In this document: piece by piece, positions 42,267 to 54,536 of the stretch
How the letters are laid out: every line of letters begins with the position of its first letter
How positions within the stretch are numbered: the first letter of the stretch is position 1
DNA from: Brachypterus glaber
Taxonomy: Eukaryota; Arthropoda; Insecta; Coleoptera; Kateretidae
Length of the DNA stretch: 64,000 nucleotides
Direction of reading: 5' to 3'
Assembly (NCBI GenBank): GCA_958510825.1
Contig: OY294050.1
Span: 6,983,340-7,047,339 of the forward strand
Notes under the pieces: model-generated
What the model was told of the DNA's origin: nothing
Databases searched by the model: none
Seen by the model: the letters and a program-made list of their open reading frames with translations, nothing else
Translations under genes and position numbers: made by a program

Positions 42267-42913
42267 TATTTTCGCGGCTTGTTACTAATTAAATAGATGA
42301 GAGGAAAGTAATTAATAATTAATTAATGCATTAGTTACTAATGAATGCATAAATTGAAATAACCTCAAAAGGTTTGATGTCAATAATTGAATTTAATTAT
42401 ATACTAAAATATTATCTGTTTTATTAGTAATAAAAAAAATAAAAAAAAATTATTAGCAATGCATTAAAAATGTGGCGAGAAAATTTCCCATGTTTGTTTA
42501 CATTAAAATTATTAATTAAAAAAACAATAAATATTTCATACAAAAATATTTTTTATTATAAATACCTCCCAATTAAATTACTTGTGGAAAAAATCTTATG
42601 GTACTCGATGGTATCTCTACTCTTCGTACATTTTAAAGCAGGCGTATTCAAGGGGGCAAGGAGGCCATCCCTTCTAGCCGTATTTTAGTATACTCTAGAG
42701 GCAGCCATCGGCGAATTTCCAGTGCTCGCATAGGCGCCGCGTCGACTCTAGCGTTGACGCGAGGTTTTAAATATTAACATTTTTATTTTTTTTTATCTTG
42801 ATTTTTTTTAATGATTCCATTTAAACGAGTAAGGTGGGAAAAAAGTTATCGATAAATAAAAATTAAAAACTTTCGTAAGAATAAAATCGAATATCGGTTT
42901 TTTCTTCGAAAAA

Positions 42914-42918
<5 letters not shown>
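42267..42918. other. Non-coding interval with GC-rich island
   Basis: A 60-base GC-rich segment at about 42700-42765 (CGAATTTCCAGTGCTCGCAT ... GTCGACTCTAGCG) recurs inverted at about 57345-57410. No gene. Confidence 0.45.

Positions 42919-42980
<62 letters not shown>
42919..42980. repeat. (AT)31 microsatellite
   Basis: Pure AT dinucleotide run of 62 bases; any open frame through it (IYIYI) is an artefact. Confidence 0.97.
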
Positions 42981-42986
<6 letters not shown>

Positions 42987-43369
42987 TTATAGTTAATATG
43001 TATAGTCAATATTGTTGTGTGTAACAAATTAGTCGTCAAATGTTTCGATTTAGTGACCTTCATAAAAATTTCCCTCATAATTCGGCAAAATTATTCCGTA
43101 AGCGTATGTTTCTGTGTTTATTTTCAACGTTGATGAGTCATAACTGAGTTTATGCCGATTACTGTTTATAGGTATTTGGATGTAGTTTAGTCAATATTTG
43201 TATATCTTTTTGGTATTTTTATGATGATGCCCCCCCCTGGAATGTCCCCCTCGAATATGCGATATGACAGCTCAAAAAAAAAAGTCCAAACCAAGTAAAG
43301 TCACAATTGTCACACCCTGGAGCGTAATGGTTAAAGAAGTTCCATTTTTTCATAAAAATTCGGCAGACT

Positions 43370-44189
43370 AACATCTCTACTCTAAATTTCTCTACTCCCT
43401 AACATCTCTACTCCATAACATCCCTACTCCACAACAACTCTACTCCGTAACATCTCTACTCCATAACATCTCTACTCCGTAACAACTATACTCCACACTA
43501 TATGCACTTTATTAGCCACTTAATAATAAATGAGCAGTTCAAAGAACAAAGAATCTTCTTCTTCTAGATTATTTTATTTTTTTCCTAGAAAACGTTTATC
43601 TTTAAATGTAAATCTAGAACAATCATAAATGAATTATTCTAAAAGCAACAATGACCGCGTTCTCTTAACATGCACTAATATGTAAGTAATTAATAAACTG
43701 AATTCATTTTTGACAGTGACTTAGCATGGCAAATATTCTTTTGAGTTAAGACAAGTGGCTAATCGAGTGTCTATAGTGTGGAGTAGAGTTGTTACGGAGT
43801 AGAGATGTTATGGAGTAGAGATGTTACGGAGTAGAGTTGTTATGGAGTAGGGATGTTATGGAGTAGGGATGTTAGGGAGTAGGGATGTTATGGAGTAGGG
43901 ATGTTAGGGAGTAGAGAAATTTAGAGTAGAGATGTTTGTCTGCCAAAAATTCTATAAGAGTATTCACTGCAATGTAAAGCATTACATATTTTCAGGTCTT
44001 GTTTTGATTCATGTTGTTATGGAGTAGGGATGTTATGGAGTAGGGATGTTAGGGAGTAGGGATGTTATGGAGTAGGGATGTTAGGGAGTAGAGAAATTTA
44101 GAGTAGAGATGTTTGTCTGCCAAAAATTCTATAAGAGTATTCACTGCAATGTAAAGCATTACATATTTTCAGGTCTTGTTTTGATTCAT
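43370..44189. mobile_element. Foldback element built of a 17-bp minisatellite, with 177-bp tandem duplication
   Basis: The left arm (43370-43500) holds CATCTCTACTCCATAA-type units. The right arm (43770-43950) holds the complement as GGAGTAGRGATGTTAYG units of 17 bases. Both arms end in the same outer sequence (CTCTAAATTTCTCTAC / GTAGAGAAATTTAGAG, CGGCAGAC/GTCTGCC). The end of the right arm is then repeated head-to-tail: 43836-44012 and 44013-44189 look identical over 177 bases. Confidence 0.8.
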
Positions 44190-44830
44190 GTTTTGTTTTC
44201 AATTTAATTTTTGTTTTTAAAATTTAATTAGTTTCTCTGTATCGGTAACTGTTACGGGTAACACAATATTATATTCCTGTATGGAAGATAAACAAAACTA
44301 ACAACAAACCATAAGCGTTACGATAGGTATTTATTTTTCTATGACTACTTTAGAACAGGCTTTAGAATATACCTAAGTAAACTTAAATAAAAAAGCGATA
44401 TATTTATATAAAATTAATAAATAAAAATCGATGAAATAGTATTGCCTGGAACACGTTTGGAAATCAAATTCTACACTCGTGAAACCGTACATACCGAACA
44501 TACATACATACAAACACGTTTAAAACAAAATCCTTCTTCCGCGTTGCTGTAGTCGGGTAAAAATCGTAATGTAATATCACAAAATAACAGTTTTTAAAAT
44601 AATTTATTATTAATAGTAATTATTAGTAGCACACATGGTTTTAAAATTAAAGCTGATCTTGAACTTGCAATTCTAAGAACAATACTTTCCGTATCATGTT
44701 ATGTACGCATGATATGAAACCTATAGTTGGCTGATGTTGCTAATTTATTAATAAGTGGGTGCATGCACGTAGTGTAAAATTCCCAAATTACAACATTGCT
44801 AAATTTTATGTTTTCCGAAATAAATTTATA
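44190..44830. other. Non-coding AT-rich interval
   Basis: No gene or clear repeat was recognised. Confidence 0.4.
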
Positions 44831-44839
44831 TTATTATTA

Positions 44840-45085
44840 TTATACAGGCACAAGAAAAACAAAGGTCTTGTCCACCATACGAGACAAACATTTCTATACG
44901 TTTTGGGGGTCGCTGAATCCGAACTCGGGGTTGGTTTGACTTGGTCAGTTCGCGTTTTGTTCCTAACCTCAAAAAAGTAATGAAAGTTGAAACACTTTTC
45001 ATTACTTTTTTGAGTTTAGGAACGAAATGCGATCACGTATAGAAATGTTTGTCTCGTCTGGTGGACAATACCTTTTTTTTTCGTG
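44840..45085. mobile_element. Foldback of about 240 bp, relative at 56780-56960
   Basis: CAGGCACAAGAAAAAC...CTATACG at the left pairs with CGTATAGAAATGTTTGTCTC...GTGTGCTTGTG at the right. The centre is AAAAAAGTAATGAAA/TTTCATTACTTTTTT. The copy at 56780-56960 lies in intron 6 of the Ig gene. Confidence 0.75.
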
Positions 45086-45359
45086 TGCTTGTGTTTTGTC
45101 TGAAATGTTGAAAATTGAATATTCCCTAAATTTTTCGAGTATATTGCCAAATTCTCTGACTTCCAGGATTCAGTTTCAATTTCCCTGATTTTTCCCTAAC
45201 TTCCCTGTTTTCCCTGACGCGTGGGAACCCTGGAGAATAAATAAATATAGAACAACCGCTATATGCAAATAAGCTAAAAATGACAAAAATGTTAGTTTCA
45301 ACCTTTCACTTAACAGTTACGGTAAAATTTGGTGCTATAAAGGAATGTTTAAGATAAAA

Positions 45360-45573
45360 CAGTCAAATAGAGTTACAATCGAAAGCGTATTGGAGAGAAT
45401 CGGAAACCTTATCTTGTGAAAAGGGTTAATTAGGGGAAGGGGTCAAAAGTTGAGTCACATACTCAGAGAGGGAGAGCTTACTAAATATAATTTGGAGAGC
45501 GAGCGGAGGGTTATAAGAAAGGTAGGCAGATAGAATTCATACTGCTCACAAATAATAAAGGATGTAGGGTGCA
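45360..45573 (+). repeat. Second copy of the 8500-8860 repeat
   Basis: Shares GAGTTACAA, GGAGAGAATCGG and TACTGCTCACAAATAATAAA with the first copy. Confidence 0.6.
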
Positions 45574-46146
45574 AGGTACTGAAAGGATTGAGTGTCAGTA
45601 GGGACAATTTATTAAAAAAAATGGTCATATCTCCATTTGGCAACAGTTAATCTATAGTCCCTGCGAAAAATCAAAATCTACTTTTTCTAGATTTAGATTT
45701 ATTGGCAGCCAAATTTATTATTATTACCTTCGATCGAAAGTTTTTTTTTAGATAACTTTTTTCTATTTTTACGATCAGGTTTTTATTTCATGTTAATTCA
45801 ATACCTTTATACAATGTTATTAGAATAATTACAACTGCTTCTTTTTTTTTTGAAAAATCTTCGTAATTTTTACTTTCGAGCGACCTCGGGAGAAAATCTA
45901 TGTTAAGGCCTATCCAGAAGCTTGCATAAGAACATAAAACATAAGAATGTGATTCCGTGATTGGCTTAGAAAAAAAAAAACGATTTTTTTTTATTTCTGT
46001 CCGTCCATAGTCCTACTGTAGGCTATACCGTTTCAAACTTTATGAGTACCTAGTTTTCATTTGGGAACACTGGTCTTCAAGTTGTAGTATCTATTGATAA
46101 ATGCCAATATCTATTATTGCCGGTAAATATTTAAACACTCATCATG
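45574..46146. other. Non-coding; one end of a family C MITE
   Basis: 45904-45970 (TTAAGGCCTATCCAGAAGCT) is a lone family C end. No gene. Confidence 0.5.
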
Positions 46147-46935
46147 CACCGGGGCCGGATTTAGGGCAGTTGGGGGGGGGGAGAAAGCCCGGCGTCGACA
46201 ATTTCTTTTAGTTTACAATAAGCGGTTTATTCATTTATACTCCCTCCAGAACGATAATGGCGCCAAAACAAGCAAATATACAGAGCCTTTTTCAAGTGGG
46301 CCATATACCTTAAAAAATAAATTAAATTTATATTTTAATATGCTTACATGTAATTAAATACCTATATTAAAGTCAATGAAAATCAGTAATTAAAAATTTA
46401 AGTTAAAATTCGTAAAAAAATTGCCTGCGGCGCTAGGCTATTCTGTTTTTAGATTTTTAGACTTAAACGTATAAACTGAAAATTTTAGCCGGCGCCGCTT
46501 GGGTCTTCTTGCATATTTGTGAAACTTTAAATTGTTTTAAAATTAAAATAAACTATTAAATTTATTGCCTGCGGCGCTAGAGCCCTCTTGCTTGTTTATG
46601 AATTTTGAAATTTTAACAGTTTTAAAATTATTCGAACTTGTAAAACGTAAGCGTGAAATTAGTAAAAAAAATTGCCTGCAGCGCTAAATTTAGCTTAAGC
46701 TTTCTTGCAGTTTAGCTTATTAAGCTTAAAGCTTCCTTTCAATTTAGCTTGATCTTTCTTGCAATTTTATAAAATTTGAAACAATGTTTTAAAATTAAAA
46801 TTACTCATCAAAATTGTTAAAATTTTCGCCTGCGGCTCTGGTGCTTTCTTACTGAGCGGAAAAATTAATTTGGAAAAATGGGGGGCCCGGATAAAAAGTT
46901 TCCCCGGGGCCCGGGCTCGCTCTGTCCGGCCCTGC
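46147..46935. mobile_element. Non-autonomous element with GGGGCCGG / CCGGCCC ends and internal tandem units
   Basis: Ends GGGGCCGGATTTAGGGC and GCTCTGTCCGGCCCTG are imperfect inverted repeats, each next to a run of G or C. Inside, TTGCCTGCGGCGCTA recurs at about 46421, 46565 and 46671, with variants at 46485 (inverted) and 46830, giving loosely tandem units of 100-150 bases. No coding frame. Confidence 0.55.
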
Positions 46936-47234
46936 ATGTCACACACTTTTTAGATTAGCTGGAGTGCTTTTGACGAGGCTTTTGAGTTCTAAAAAATTTT
47001 AAAATTGTTTTGATGATTATCACATATAATTTGTAAGCAATATATAGATAGTATTTTTTAGTTTTTTATTTGGATGGGTTAGAAAAAAAATGTATCAACA
47101 TTTTTGATATAAAAGAAAGGTAATTTTTTCATTATTTTTTATCAATTATGCAAGTCAAAAGACGTATCATAAATTTGTTTCGTTGCAAAATAAAATCACT
47201 AGCAATATAGGGTTAATGATAAATAACAAAAATA
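46936..47234. other. Non-coding AT-rich interval
   Basis: Nothing recognised. Confidence 0.4.
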
Positions 47235-47580
47235 ATAAATCAAAATTAAAAAATTATTATGTCTACTCCAAAGTTTTTTATTGAAGCATTTTACTCATAA
47301 AAAATAGCTACAATTGTTTCAACCCTTGAATTTAGGGTCATCTTCAGGCTAAAATAGTCAAAAAATTTAAAAACAAACAACACGGACTACATTATAAACA
47401 TACACATAGCTTGAATGTTATAATGTAGTCCGTGTTGTTTGTTTTTAAATTTTTTGACTATTTTAGCCTGAAGATGACCCTAAATTCAAGGGTTGAAACA
47501 ATTGTAGCTATTTTTTATAAATAAAATGCTTCAATAAAAAACTTTGGAGTAGACATAATAATTTTTTAATTTTGATTTAT
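47235..47580. mobile_element. 346-bp near-perfect palindrome
   Basis: The left arm (47235-47395) is repeated inverted in the right arm (47420-47580) with very few mismatches, around a loop of about 24 bases. A transcript would fold into a roughly 160-bp duplex. Non-coding. Its uniformity implies recent formation or recent arm homogenisation. Confidence 0.85.
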
Positions 47581-47654
47581 CAAAACTCCAATATGAGAAT
47601 GGATCTCGATCACAGTTATTCAAAAATAATAACATGACTGTGTAGAGTACAAAT

Positions 47655-48080
47655 AGTATATTTTGAAACGAGTGCTTTATACAATTTTTTCTATTTTGCT
47701 CTAAAATTAAAAAAAACTTACATTTAAATTGATGACTGATTTAGGGATTTTTGTTTTGGATTGGCATTACAGTTTACACCATGTTTAAAATTCTAAGAAC
47801 AAATGATATTTTGATATATTTTATAGTCATCTCTTCTCTTTTTTTACTGCAATTGACCAAGCCACAATTTTAGCATGGTAAAAATAACCTAAACACAAAA
47901 TTTTGTAGAAAATTCAACTTTAAAGCGACATTGTCATTTGCACGGAAAACGTCAAGCGATAGGCCAGGTCTGTTGCCAACCCAAAAGAACAAAAAGTACA
48001 GACCTCTTATGGGCCTATCAGAACACGCAAAATGCGTGTGATTATGAGCTTATAAGAGTCGCAAAATAGAAAAAATAAAT
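47655..48080 (+). repeat. Family P body without its hairpin head
   Basis: Nearly identical to 6900-7300 (TTTTGGATTGGCATTACAGT, GCACGGAAAACGTCAAGCGA, CAGACCTCTTATGGGCCTAT). Begins inside the head (GAAACGAGTGCTTTATAC). Confidence 0.8.
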
Positions 48081-48413
48081 AAAATAAATGTCGTTCCCAG
48101 GAAAAATCACATACGGGCGTTTTATTTTTGTAATTTTGGCGAAAGCGAGTTGAAATCTACATTTAGGGGGTAGTTTTTCAAAATCACTGAAAATTATTAT
48201 TGTCAATGTCAATGTAACATGTTTCGTGAATACTTTTACAATTTTTTACAATTTTTTACCTAAAACTACGTAATTTAATTTATTCTGTTGTTTGTGGGTG
48301 CAATTCCAGCTCGCGTCCGTAACATTTGTTACACGTGCACCCGGGGTAACTCTAAAGAGCTGGAAACATTTGGCAGCCAGACTATCCTCCTGGAACTCCT
48401 GGCTTTTTGATTA

Positions 48414-48734
48414 ATGGTAAACTCTATGGATAGAAATCAAGATAATCCTTTTCCTACGAGAAATATTGGTAAAACAATTCGAATTATTCAATTAAATGTT
48501 GAGGGTATATGTAAAGCTAAGTGTCAATATTTGTCAAAAATTTTAAAAGAAAATGATGTAGATCTTCTTCTTATTCAAGAGTCTCATGTAGAAAACGAAG
48601 AACAAGCAAGGTCAAGAGCTTCTATTTCCGACTATAACATTATAGGAATAACTTATCACCGACATTATGGAAATATTACCTACGCAAGAAAAGATATTGA
48701 ATTTTTAATATTAATTGTGCCATACGATAAATAA
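48414..48734 (+). pseudogene. Non-LTR retrotransposon endonuclease domain, 5' fragment
   Basis: 106 codons opening an APE-type endonuclease (exonuclease-endonuclease-phosphatase fold). IRIIQLNVEGICKAK gives the conserved first-strand Asn, and DVDLLLIQESHVE the catalytic Glu. In an intact LINE this domain nicks the target DNA. The frame ends shortly after ITYARKDI, leaving most of the domain and all of the reverse transcriptase missing. It follows a GC-richer 5' leader (about 48290-48410). It may belong to the same family as the reverse transcriptase fragment at 16440-17165, but they do not overlap, so this cannot be shown. Confidence 0.85.
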
Positions 48735-49297
48735 ATACTGAAAATAAATGCAAACTGATCTTGAAAATAACAACATGTTGATTTATTCTGTTAACAGAAT
48801 AAACCAAAAACTTAAAAATTACCGGAAGTTTTTCGCGAGTAATTGCGGTGGAACAGTACCATTTTCAGTTTATTTTTTTTTTTTTTAAATAAACGAAAAC
48901 AATAATTATACTTTAAGGATACGGACAGTATAACAATGGAAATAAGTTAGATAATTTAATTTTGCATACGTTTTTTCCAACCTTGGTTCACATTTTTCTA
49001 ATCAAGCGTGCAAATAAAAATATTGTTGCAAATTAATAATAATAATAATAATAATAATAAAACCTAGACTAACACAGCTCCGCAATAAAAAGTTATTTGG
49101 AATCTAAGAAACATTTGTAAAAAAAATGAATAGGTTTTACCCTTTTTTACCTGTTTTCCCCTCCTCAATCATAACCCAAAACAATCCCAGAACTTTGGAT
49201 AGGGAACTTTGTCCCAGATTTGAAATCTTAATGCAGAAAAAAAGGATCCTTTGAACCAAGGACATGAATAGAATTGAATTTTTACATTCTATTCATT
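48735..49297. other. Non-coding; AAT microsatellite
   Basis: A (AAT)n run of about eight units lies at 49036-49060. No gene. Confidence 0.5.
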
Positions 49298-49520
49298 CTA
49301 CTTAATTAAGCATCCCCTAAGTCCAGGACTTGTGTGGGCTAGTAGTAAAGGGAACCACCGGCTTTAATTGACTTTCGAACCAATTTATAGGGAGTGTCCG
49401 CTTCACTTACGCCTTCGCCAAATTTCAATTATTAATTAACTGAAAAAGGCAAATCGGCGCCGGTGAGAATCGAACTCACGCTATTTATCGCGTGGTCACA
49501 CATTTTCCCGGGCAGAAAAA
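49298..49520 (-). mobile_element. tRNA-derived SINE, copy 2
   Basis: Same body as 35685-35895. The minus-strand head keeps a perfect tRNA T-arm: GTGAG TTCGATT CTCAC followed by CGGCGCC, with the pol III B box GTTCGATTC. The A box region is not recognisable here, so the two copies preserve complementary halves of the tRNA head. It is not a functional tRNA gene: no cloverleaf could be drawn upstream. Confidence 0.7.
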
Positions 49521-50783
49521 GCAATAAAAAACATTCAGTGTTAGGGGGGCTAGCTAAAATATAAAATCTCTACAGCCTTGAATAACGCGAGAACCGAGGT
49601 ATGAAGTGTATGAATTATGGTACATTTTGCGTTACGTAATACTTGAACGTTCCCAAAGCAGCTTCAAAGGCATCTAATTTATTTATTTTTTAATTTTTCT
49701 TTTAACCAATGCAAATGTATGATTTAGTCATTTTTACGAAAAAATCCAACCGGTGTGGAAAAAAAACTAGCAATTTTCGGAATCAACATTCCAAAAACTA
49801 TAAGAATCAGTTATCAGAATTTAAACAACTTTTAATGACTTTTATTTTGCATGCAGGCCTGTGTAACAAGTTTTTTAAGAAACCTGTTGATAGAAACCTG
49901 CTATCTTTATAAATCAGGGTAATTTCTTAAGGGGTGGGTCGATTTGATCATCCCCTGAAATGTCCTTGACCTTCACAATATAAATACGACATAAAAATAT
50001 TTAGTATTCAGCACTCTCAAAAAGGGACTGTGGTATTTAATTTAAATGTTTTTGAACCCTAAAGGGCTAAAACGGTTGGCAACCACTTAAGAGTTTTCAT
50101 ATTTTAGTCCTTACTTTTCACCATTTCAAGTTTATTTTAAAATTTTAGATGTTGATATAAAGGGGAAAGCATACATTCTTTTTACCTACAATATTTTTTT
50201 TCTGAAACACAAAATAACAAAACTTGAAAACATTTTTCAGGAATTTTAAATTTTCAACGTTTTTCTGTCTATGTCAAAAAAGCCGGGTGTTACCCGGCTT
50301 TAAACATCCATTTTAAATTTGAAGAAAAACTTACTTGTGAAATCATGTTGTGAAGGAACTCTATGATATTTGTTTCCCCACATGCCCATATTTTTTCTCG
50401 AAAAACACACTCGTAACCGACTCGAACCGATTGACTACTATCAGTTGTTTATAATTGTCTAAGCACACTACCTTCGCAAAATGTATGCATTTGAAATTGT
50501 TAGGTTAAATTTAGTCGCAAAATTTTCAGTGCGCCTCTACCTGAGCGCAGTGGCGGAGTTCTTAGGCGCAATCGAGGCGCATATAAAAATTATCACGTTT
50601 TTTTTTTCCTGCTTTCAGCAAAATAGGAACTAGGTTATCCTTCTGGGGTCGTGCACAAATTATGTACAATTTTTAGGGGGGAGGGGGTTATCAAAAATCA
50701 GGGCAGGGGTATTGGAAAGTCTTACGTAAGATTTTTTCTCATGCTAGATATATCTAGCATACCTTTTATTATCATTATTTTGA
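49521..50783. other. Non-coding interval
   Basis: Holds the inverted terminus GTTACGTAATACTTGAACGT at about 49632. A short AAAGCCGGGTGTTACCCGGCTTT hairpin lies at about 50279. No gene. Confidence 0.4.
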
Positions 50784-51442
50784 TACAAAGTCCAAAAGTC
50801 ACACCCCCCCCTCTTAACTTTTAAACGAGTTGAGATATTGACTTTCAATTTGGTACTCATAAATAGGATAATATAAACTATATTTTTGCATATATTTAAT
50901 ATTTTTAACTCTTAAAATGTGGGCAGGGGGGCATAGGAACTATTTTTTTTATGGAAAGGGGAGTCGTGTGATACATCATTTTAAAGCGTATAAAATTCTC
51001 TATTCGGCTGTATATTTTTAATTTTTTAAACAATTTTTTTAAGGTTTTGATTTTTAAATTGTTTTGCCAAAAAGATCGATATTTTAAGATTTTTTTTCTG
51101 TACATTTTTATTTATATCAATTGAATTAATTTTAAAATGTAATGTACTTTTTTGCTTTATACAATTAATCATTTTTTAAAAACTGTTTGATTTTTTTAAA
51201 GAAATTTTTACGAAAATAAATAATATTGTATAAGCTTTAAAATGACGTATCACACGACACGACACCATTTTCCATTAAAATAAAAATATCCCCCACGACC
51301 CCTGCCCACATTTTAAGAGCTGAAAATATTAATTATATGCAAAAAGATAGTTTTTTTCTTATTTACGAATTGCAATTTTTAAGTCGATATCTCAACTCGT
51401 TTAGAAGTTAAGAGGGGGGGATGACTTTTGGACCTCACAGTA
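50784..51442. mobile_element. Family B foldback, 660 bp
   Basis: Ends TACAAAGTCCAAAAGTCA + C-run and G-run + TGACTTTTGGACCTCACAGTA. Arms match over most of their length (TTAAACGAGTTGAGATAT, AAAATGTGGGCAGGGG, GTCGTGTGATACATCATTTT). TA at both borders. Confidence 0.8.
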
Positions 51443-52894
51443 TATTTTAAGTTAAATTATTTAATACAATTCAAAAAAGTGAACGTACTTTTTAAAATAC
51501 ACAAATAAATCATATATGTACCTTATGTTAAAAATGTTAAAGTCAAATCCTAAGGAGACGTATGCGAAAATCTTACGAAATCTTACATGGAAGGGGGTCA
51601 GAAATCCTCAAAAAGTGCCGTAATTTGCTACGGGGCTTTTTATTGTTTCTGATATTTTACTTAATTTTTACAAAAAAAAAAATAAAAAATAAAAAACTAT
51701 GGAAAACCCCACCCGATTATTACAAAAAATCCCAGCCGAAAACTTTGGTAAGAAATTGATGGTCTTTATCTCAATGCGTTTTCAAGTTAAAACGATCCGG
51801 TCGGCCATGGCAGATTTTTTTTTCCTGAAATTCAGCGTTTGTGCCAGGTTTTTGGTAATTAAGTTTTTGGATATTTATTTGGATATTTTTTTGGGGCTTG
51901 AAAGCGTAGTATCAAGCGGTAGCTACGCCTATGTAGACTACGCATACGCACTCGGGCTCAGTTTCCAAAGGTGGTAGCCAGTGGCTACAAACAAACCAGA
52001 GTTTTCTAGAAAACAACGCTTTGATCAAAATATTTACATTTGGATCTTTCGAAACAATTTTTTTCTATTTAGTTAATTTTTATAAAAGAAAATAATTAAA
52101 ATAATAATAACAAAAAAATTAATGAAAAAAATGTGATAAAAAAAGATTTAAAAAAATCTGTCCCTCTGCAGAGCAGAGCAGATCTTTGTCTGCCTTGGGA
52201 AATTTGTGGCAACGATAACTCGAGAACGCTAAAGTTTTTAAGTTTAGACTCAATTTTTTAATTTTTTAAATTTTATTGTTTTTTACTTATTTTTTTGTTG
52301 AAAAAATGAATTATAGTATTTTTTTTGTTGACAGCTGTATTTTATCTTATCTCTGATAAATAAATAAAAATATGTAGACTTGTTTATACTAAAAAATTAT
52401 AGTCTGCCACTATTATTCATTTAACACGATAACTTAAGAACACTTTGCCATAGAGACTTTAAAATATTTTTATATGAGACTTACCGTTGTCCGTACTTTT
52501 CATTTTCCTCCAAGTACATTTTTCCTTAGTTGTGTCTTTATTTTTCACGTATTTTCTAAAATTACAAATATTTTTACGTATTTTTTTCCATTGCCTAATT
52601 TTACCTACAGTATTTATATAAATTGATGATTTTTTTACATTTTTTTAATTTAGTGCCAAAAATATGTCATTTTTTTCAAAATTTAGGTTATAAATTAATG
52701 TACAGAGTGTTTGTTTTTAGATTGGCCATTTTAAAATATACAGATTGATCTACAAAGTAAAAGGTTTAATCTGATAGGTCTTGGGTCTTAGATCAAGCTT
52801 AGTTACCCAGTAAGTACCTAAGATAGAAGACTTAAAAAATGTGATTTAGTTTTTGGTAATTTTTTCATCATTTAAAAAAAATAGTTTGTGTATC
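51443..52894. other. Non-coding; GATAACT..AAGAACGC motifs
   Basis: Motif copies at about 52212 and 52430. A 92-codon open frame at about 51699-51977 has no recognisable domain and spans a low-complexity start. No gene is supported. Confidence 0.4.
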
Positions 52895-53047
52895 TTAAGG
52901 CACATCCACAAGCTCGCATAACAACATGGTACATAAGAATGCGGTACCCTCATTGGCTTAAAAGATATATGGCGGCACTTCAATCCAATCAGGGCATCGC
53001 ATTCTTATGTACTATGTTGTTATGTGAGCCTGTGGATATGCCTTTAA
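52895..53047. mobile_element. Family C MITE, best copy
   Basis: About 50-bp terminal inverted repeats (TAAGGCACATCCACAAGCTC...ACATAAGAATGCGGT and partner ATCGCATTCTTATGTACTAT...GTGGATATGCCTTTA) around a short centre. Confidence 0.8.
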
Positions 53048-53615
53048 CCAGAAAAGTCAATTGCTGTTATTTAAATACCTAAATTTAAGGAATATAAATT
53101 TTTCTGTTAAATAAAATATATTGGAAAGTTTAATTATTATATTTTCTCCTATTTTGGCAACACATTTAATACAGAATTAATGTACATCAATAATTATTTT
53201 GTAATAAAAATAAATTTAGAACCACATTAACCTAGATAGAGTTTAATAAGCTATAAGTACAATATTACAATAAACTCAATAAACATTATAATGATTTTTA
53301 GCTAAAACATATTTTATGTAAAAATTAACAAAAAAAAATGAAAAAATGAGCTGATATGATTTTTTGACATTATTGCTTAATATAATTAATTTTATTTTCT
53401 TCTTTTAATATCTCTTCAGCAATTATGTTTTCATGAATATAATATTTTTTTTAAATAATCAACAAGTTTTAAAGCTATCATGGAGCTGGTCAAAAATGGA
53501 GCTTAACTCATATTCGGTTTTTGTAAGACCCATAGTTATAAAATTTCTTTTAAACTGCGTTTCACACTTTAAATTTAATGCTGTTTAGCTGAAAATTTAG
53601 CCATATGCAAATACC

Positions 53616-54255
53616 TACAGTGCGGTCCAAAAATCACCCCACTTTTAAACGAGTTGACATATCGACTTCAAATTTGGAACACATAAATAAGACAATTTAA
53701 CCTATATTTTGGCATATATTATTATTATCTTATAAAATGTGGTCAGGGGGGTGATTTATTGGAAAAGCGGTCATCATTTAAAAAAAAATAAAATTCTCTA
53801 TTTTACCATTTATTTTTTATTTTTTTAAACGTTTTTTGAACGTTATAATTTTTTTTTTCTAAAAAATGCGATTTTTTTAAGTTTTTTTTTTTGTAAAATT
53901 TTATTTAAATTATTTTAAATTAGTTTAAAAGTATAATTTACGTGTTTGCATCATGAAAATAAATATTTTTAAATTTTTTTTGATTTTTTTAAAGAAATTT
54001 TATCGAAAGTTCCCATTTTTTACCTTATTTGAAACCCCCAAAGAATGTCTTAAAAAATTAAAAAACATTGTGGTCAAATTGATAATTTTATAAACTTTAA
54101 AATGATAAGGACCCCCTTTTCATTTAAAAAAATGCCCCCTTGCCCACATTAAAAAGCTGAGATATAAAATATATCAAAAAAGATAGTTTGAGTTATCTTA
54201 TCTAAAAGTCGATATCTCAAGTCGTTCAAAAGTAAAGAGGAGGGTTGGCGTAGTC
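53616..54255. mobile_element. Family B foldback, decayed right end
   Basis: Starts TACAGTGCGGTCCAAAAATC + ACCCC. The right side keeps CGATATCTCAAGTCGTTCAA but has lost the terminal GGACCGC. It lies about 100 bases beyond the stop codon of the Ig-family gene and may contribute to its 3' UTR. Confidence 0.7.
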
Positions 54256-54351
54256 TCAGTTTTTTTAAATAACTAAAAAAATACTGTACACAGTATACAT
54301 GTACAGTAAACATGTATGTAATTAACTTCATTTTTGACCAATTTGTCTATT

Positions 54352-54536
54352 TTATATTTTCCACGTCAGAATTGTACTTAAAACGGTATACACGATCGAG
54401 TTGTAGATTTTCGTAGAAAAGGAGGTTTCGAATACGTATGTTTCGGTAAAGTTGCTCAAACCGGCTATATTTTGTGAGGCAACTCTAACTTCGTATTGAG
54501 AAGATGCTTCAAGTCCAATTAGGGTGTAAGAGTTTT
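54352..54536 (-). CDS. Ig-gene exon 8 (end of FN3, C-terminus)
   Basis: ENSYTLIGLEASSQYEVRVA completes the FN3 fold. It then ends in a hydrophobic stretch and a TAA stop. Acceptor TTTCAG. No AATAAA was seen close downstream. An alternative or longer 3' end (for example with a cytoplasmic domain) cannot be excluded. Confidence 0.85.

Noticed and set aside
42863..43078. Open frame with IYIYIYI repeats
   Set aside because: Product of the (AT)31 microsatellite at 42919-42980.
49455..49520. Possible tRNA gene on the minus strand
   Set aside because: Only the T-arm and the 3' acceptor strand are tRNA-like; the rest does not fold into a cloverleaf, and the sequence continues into a shared SINE body.
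51562..51977. Overlapping 65- and 92-codon plus-strand frames
   Set aside because: Poly-A-rich low complexity, no recognisable domain, no splice context.
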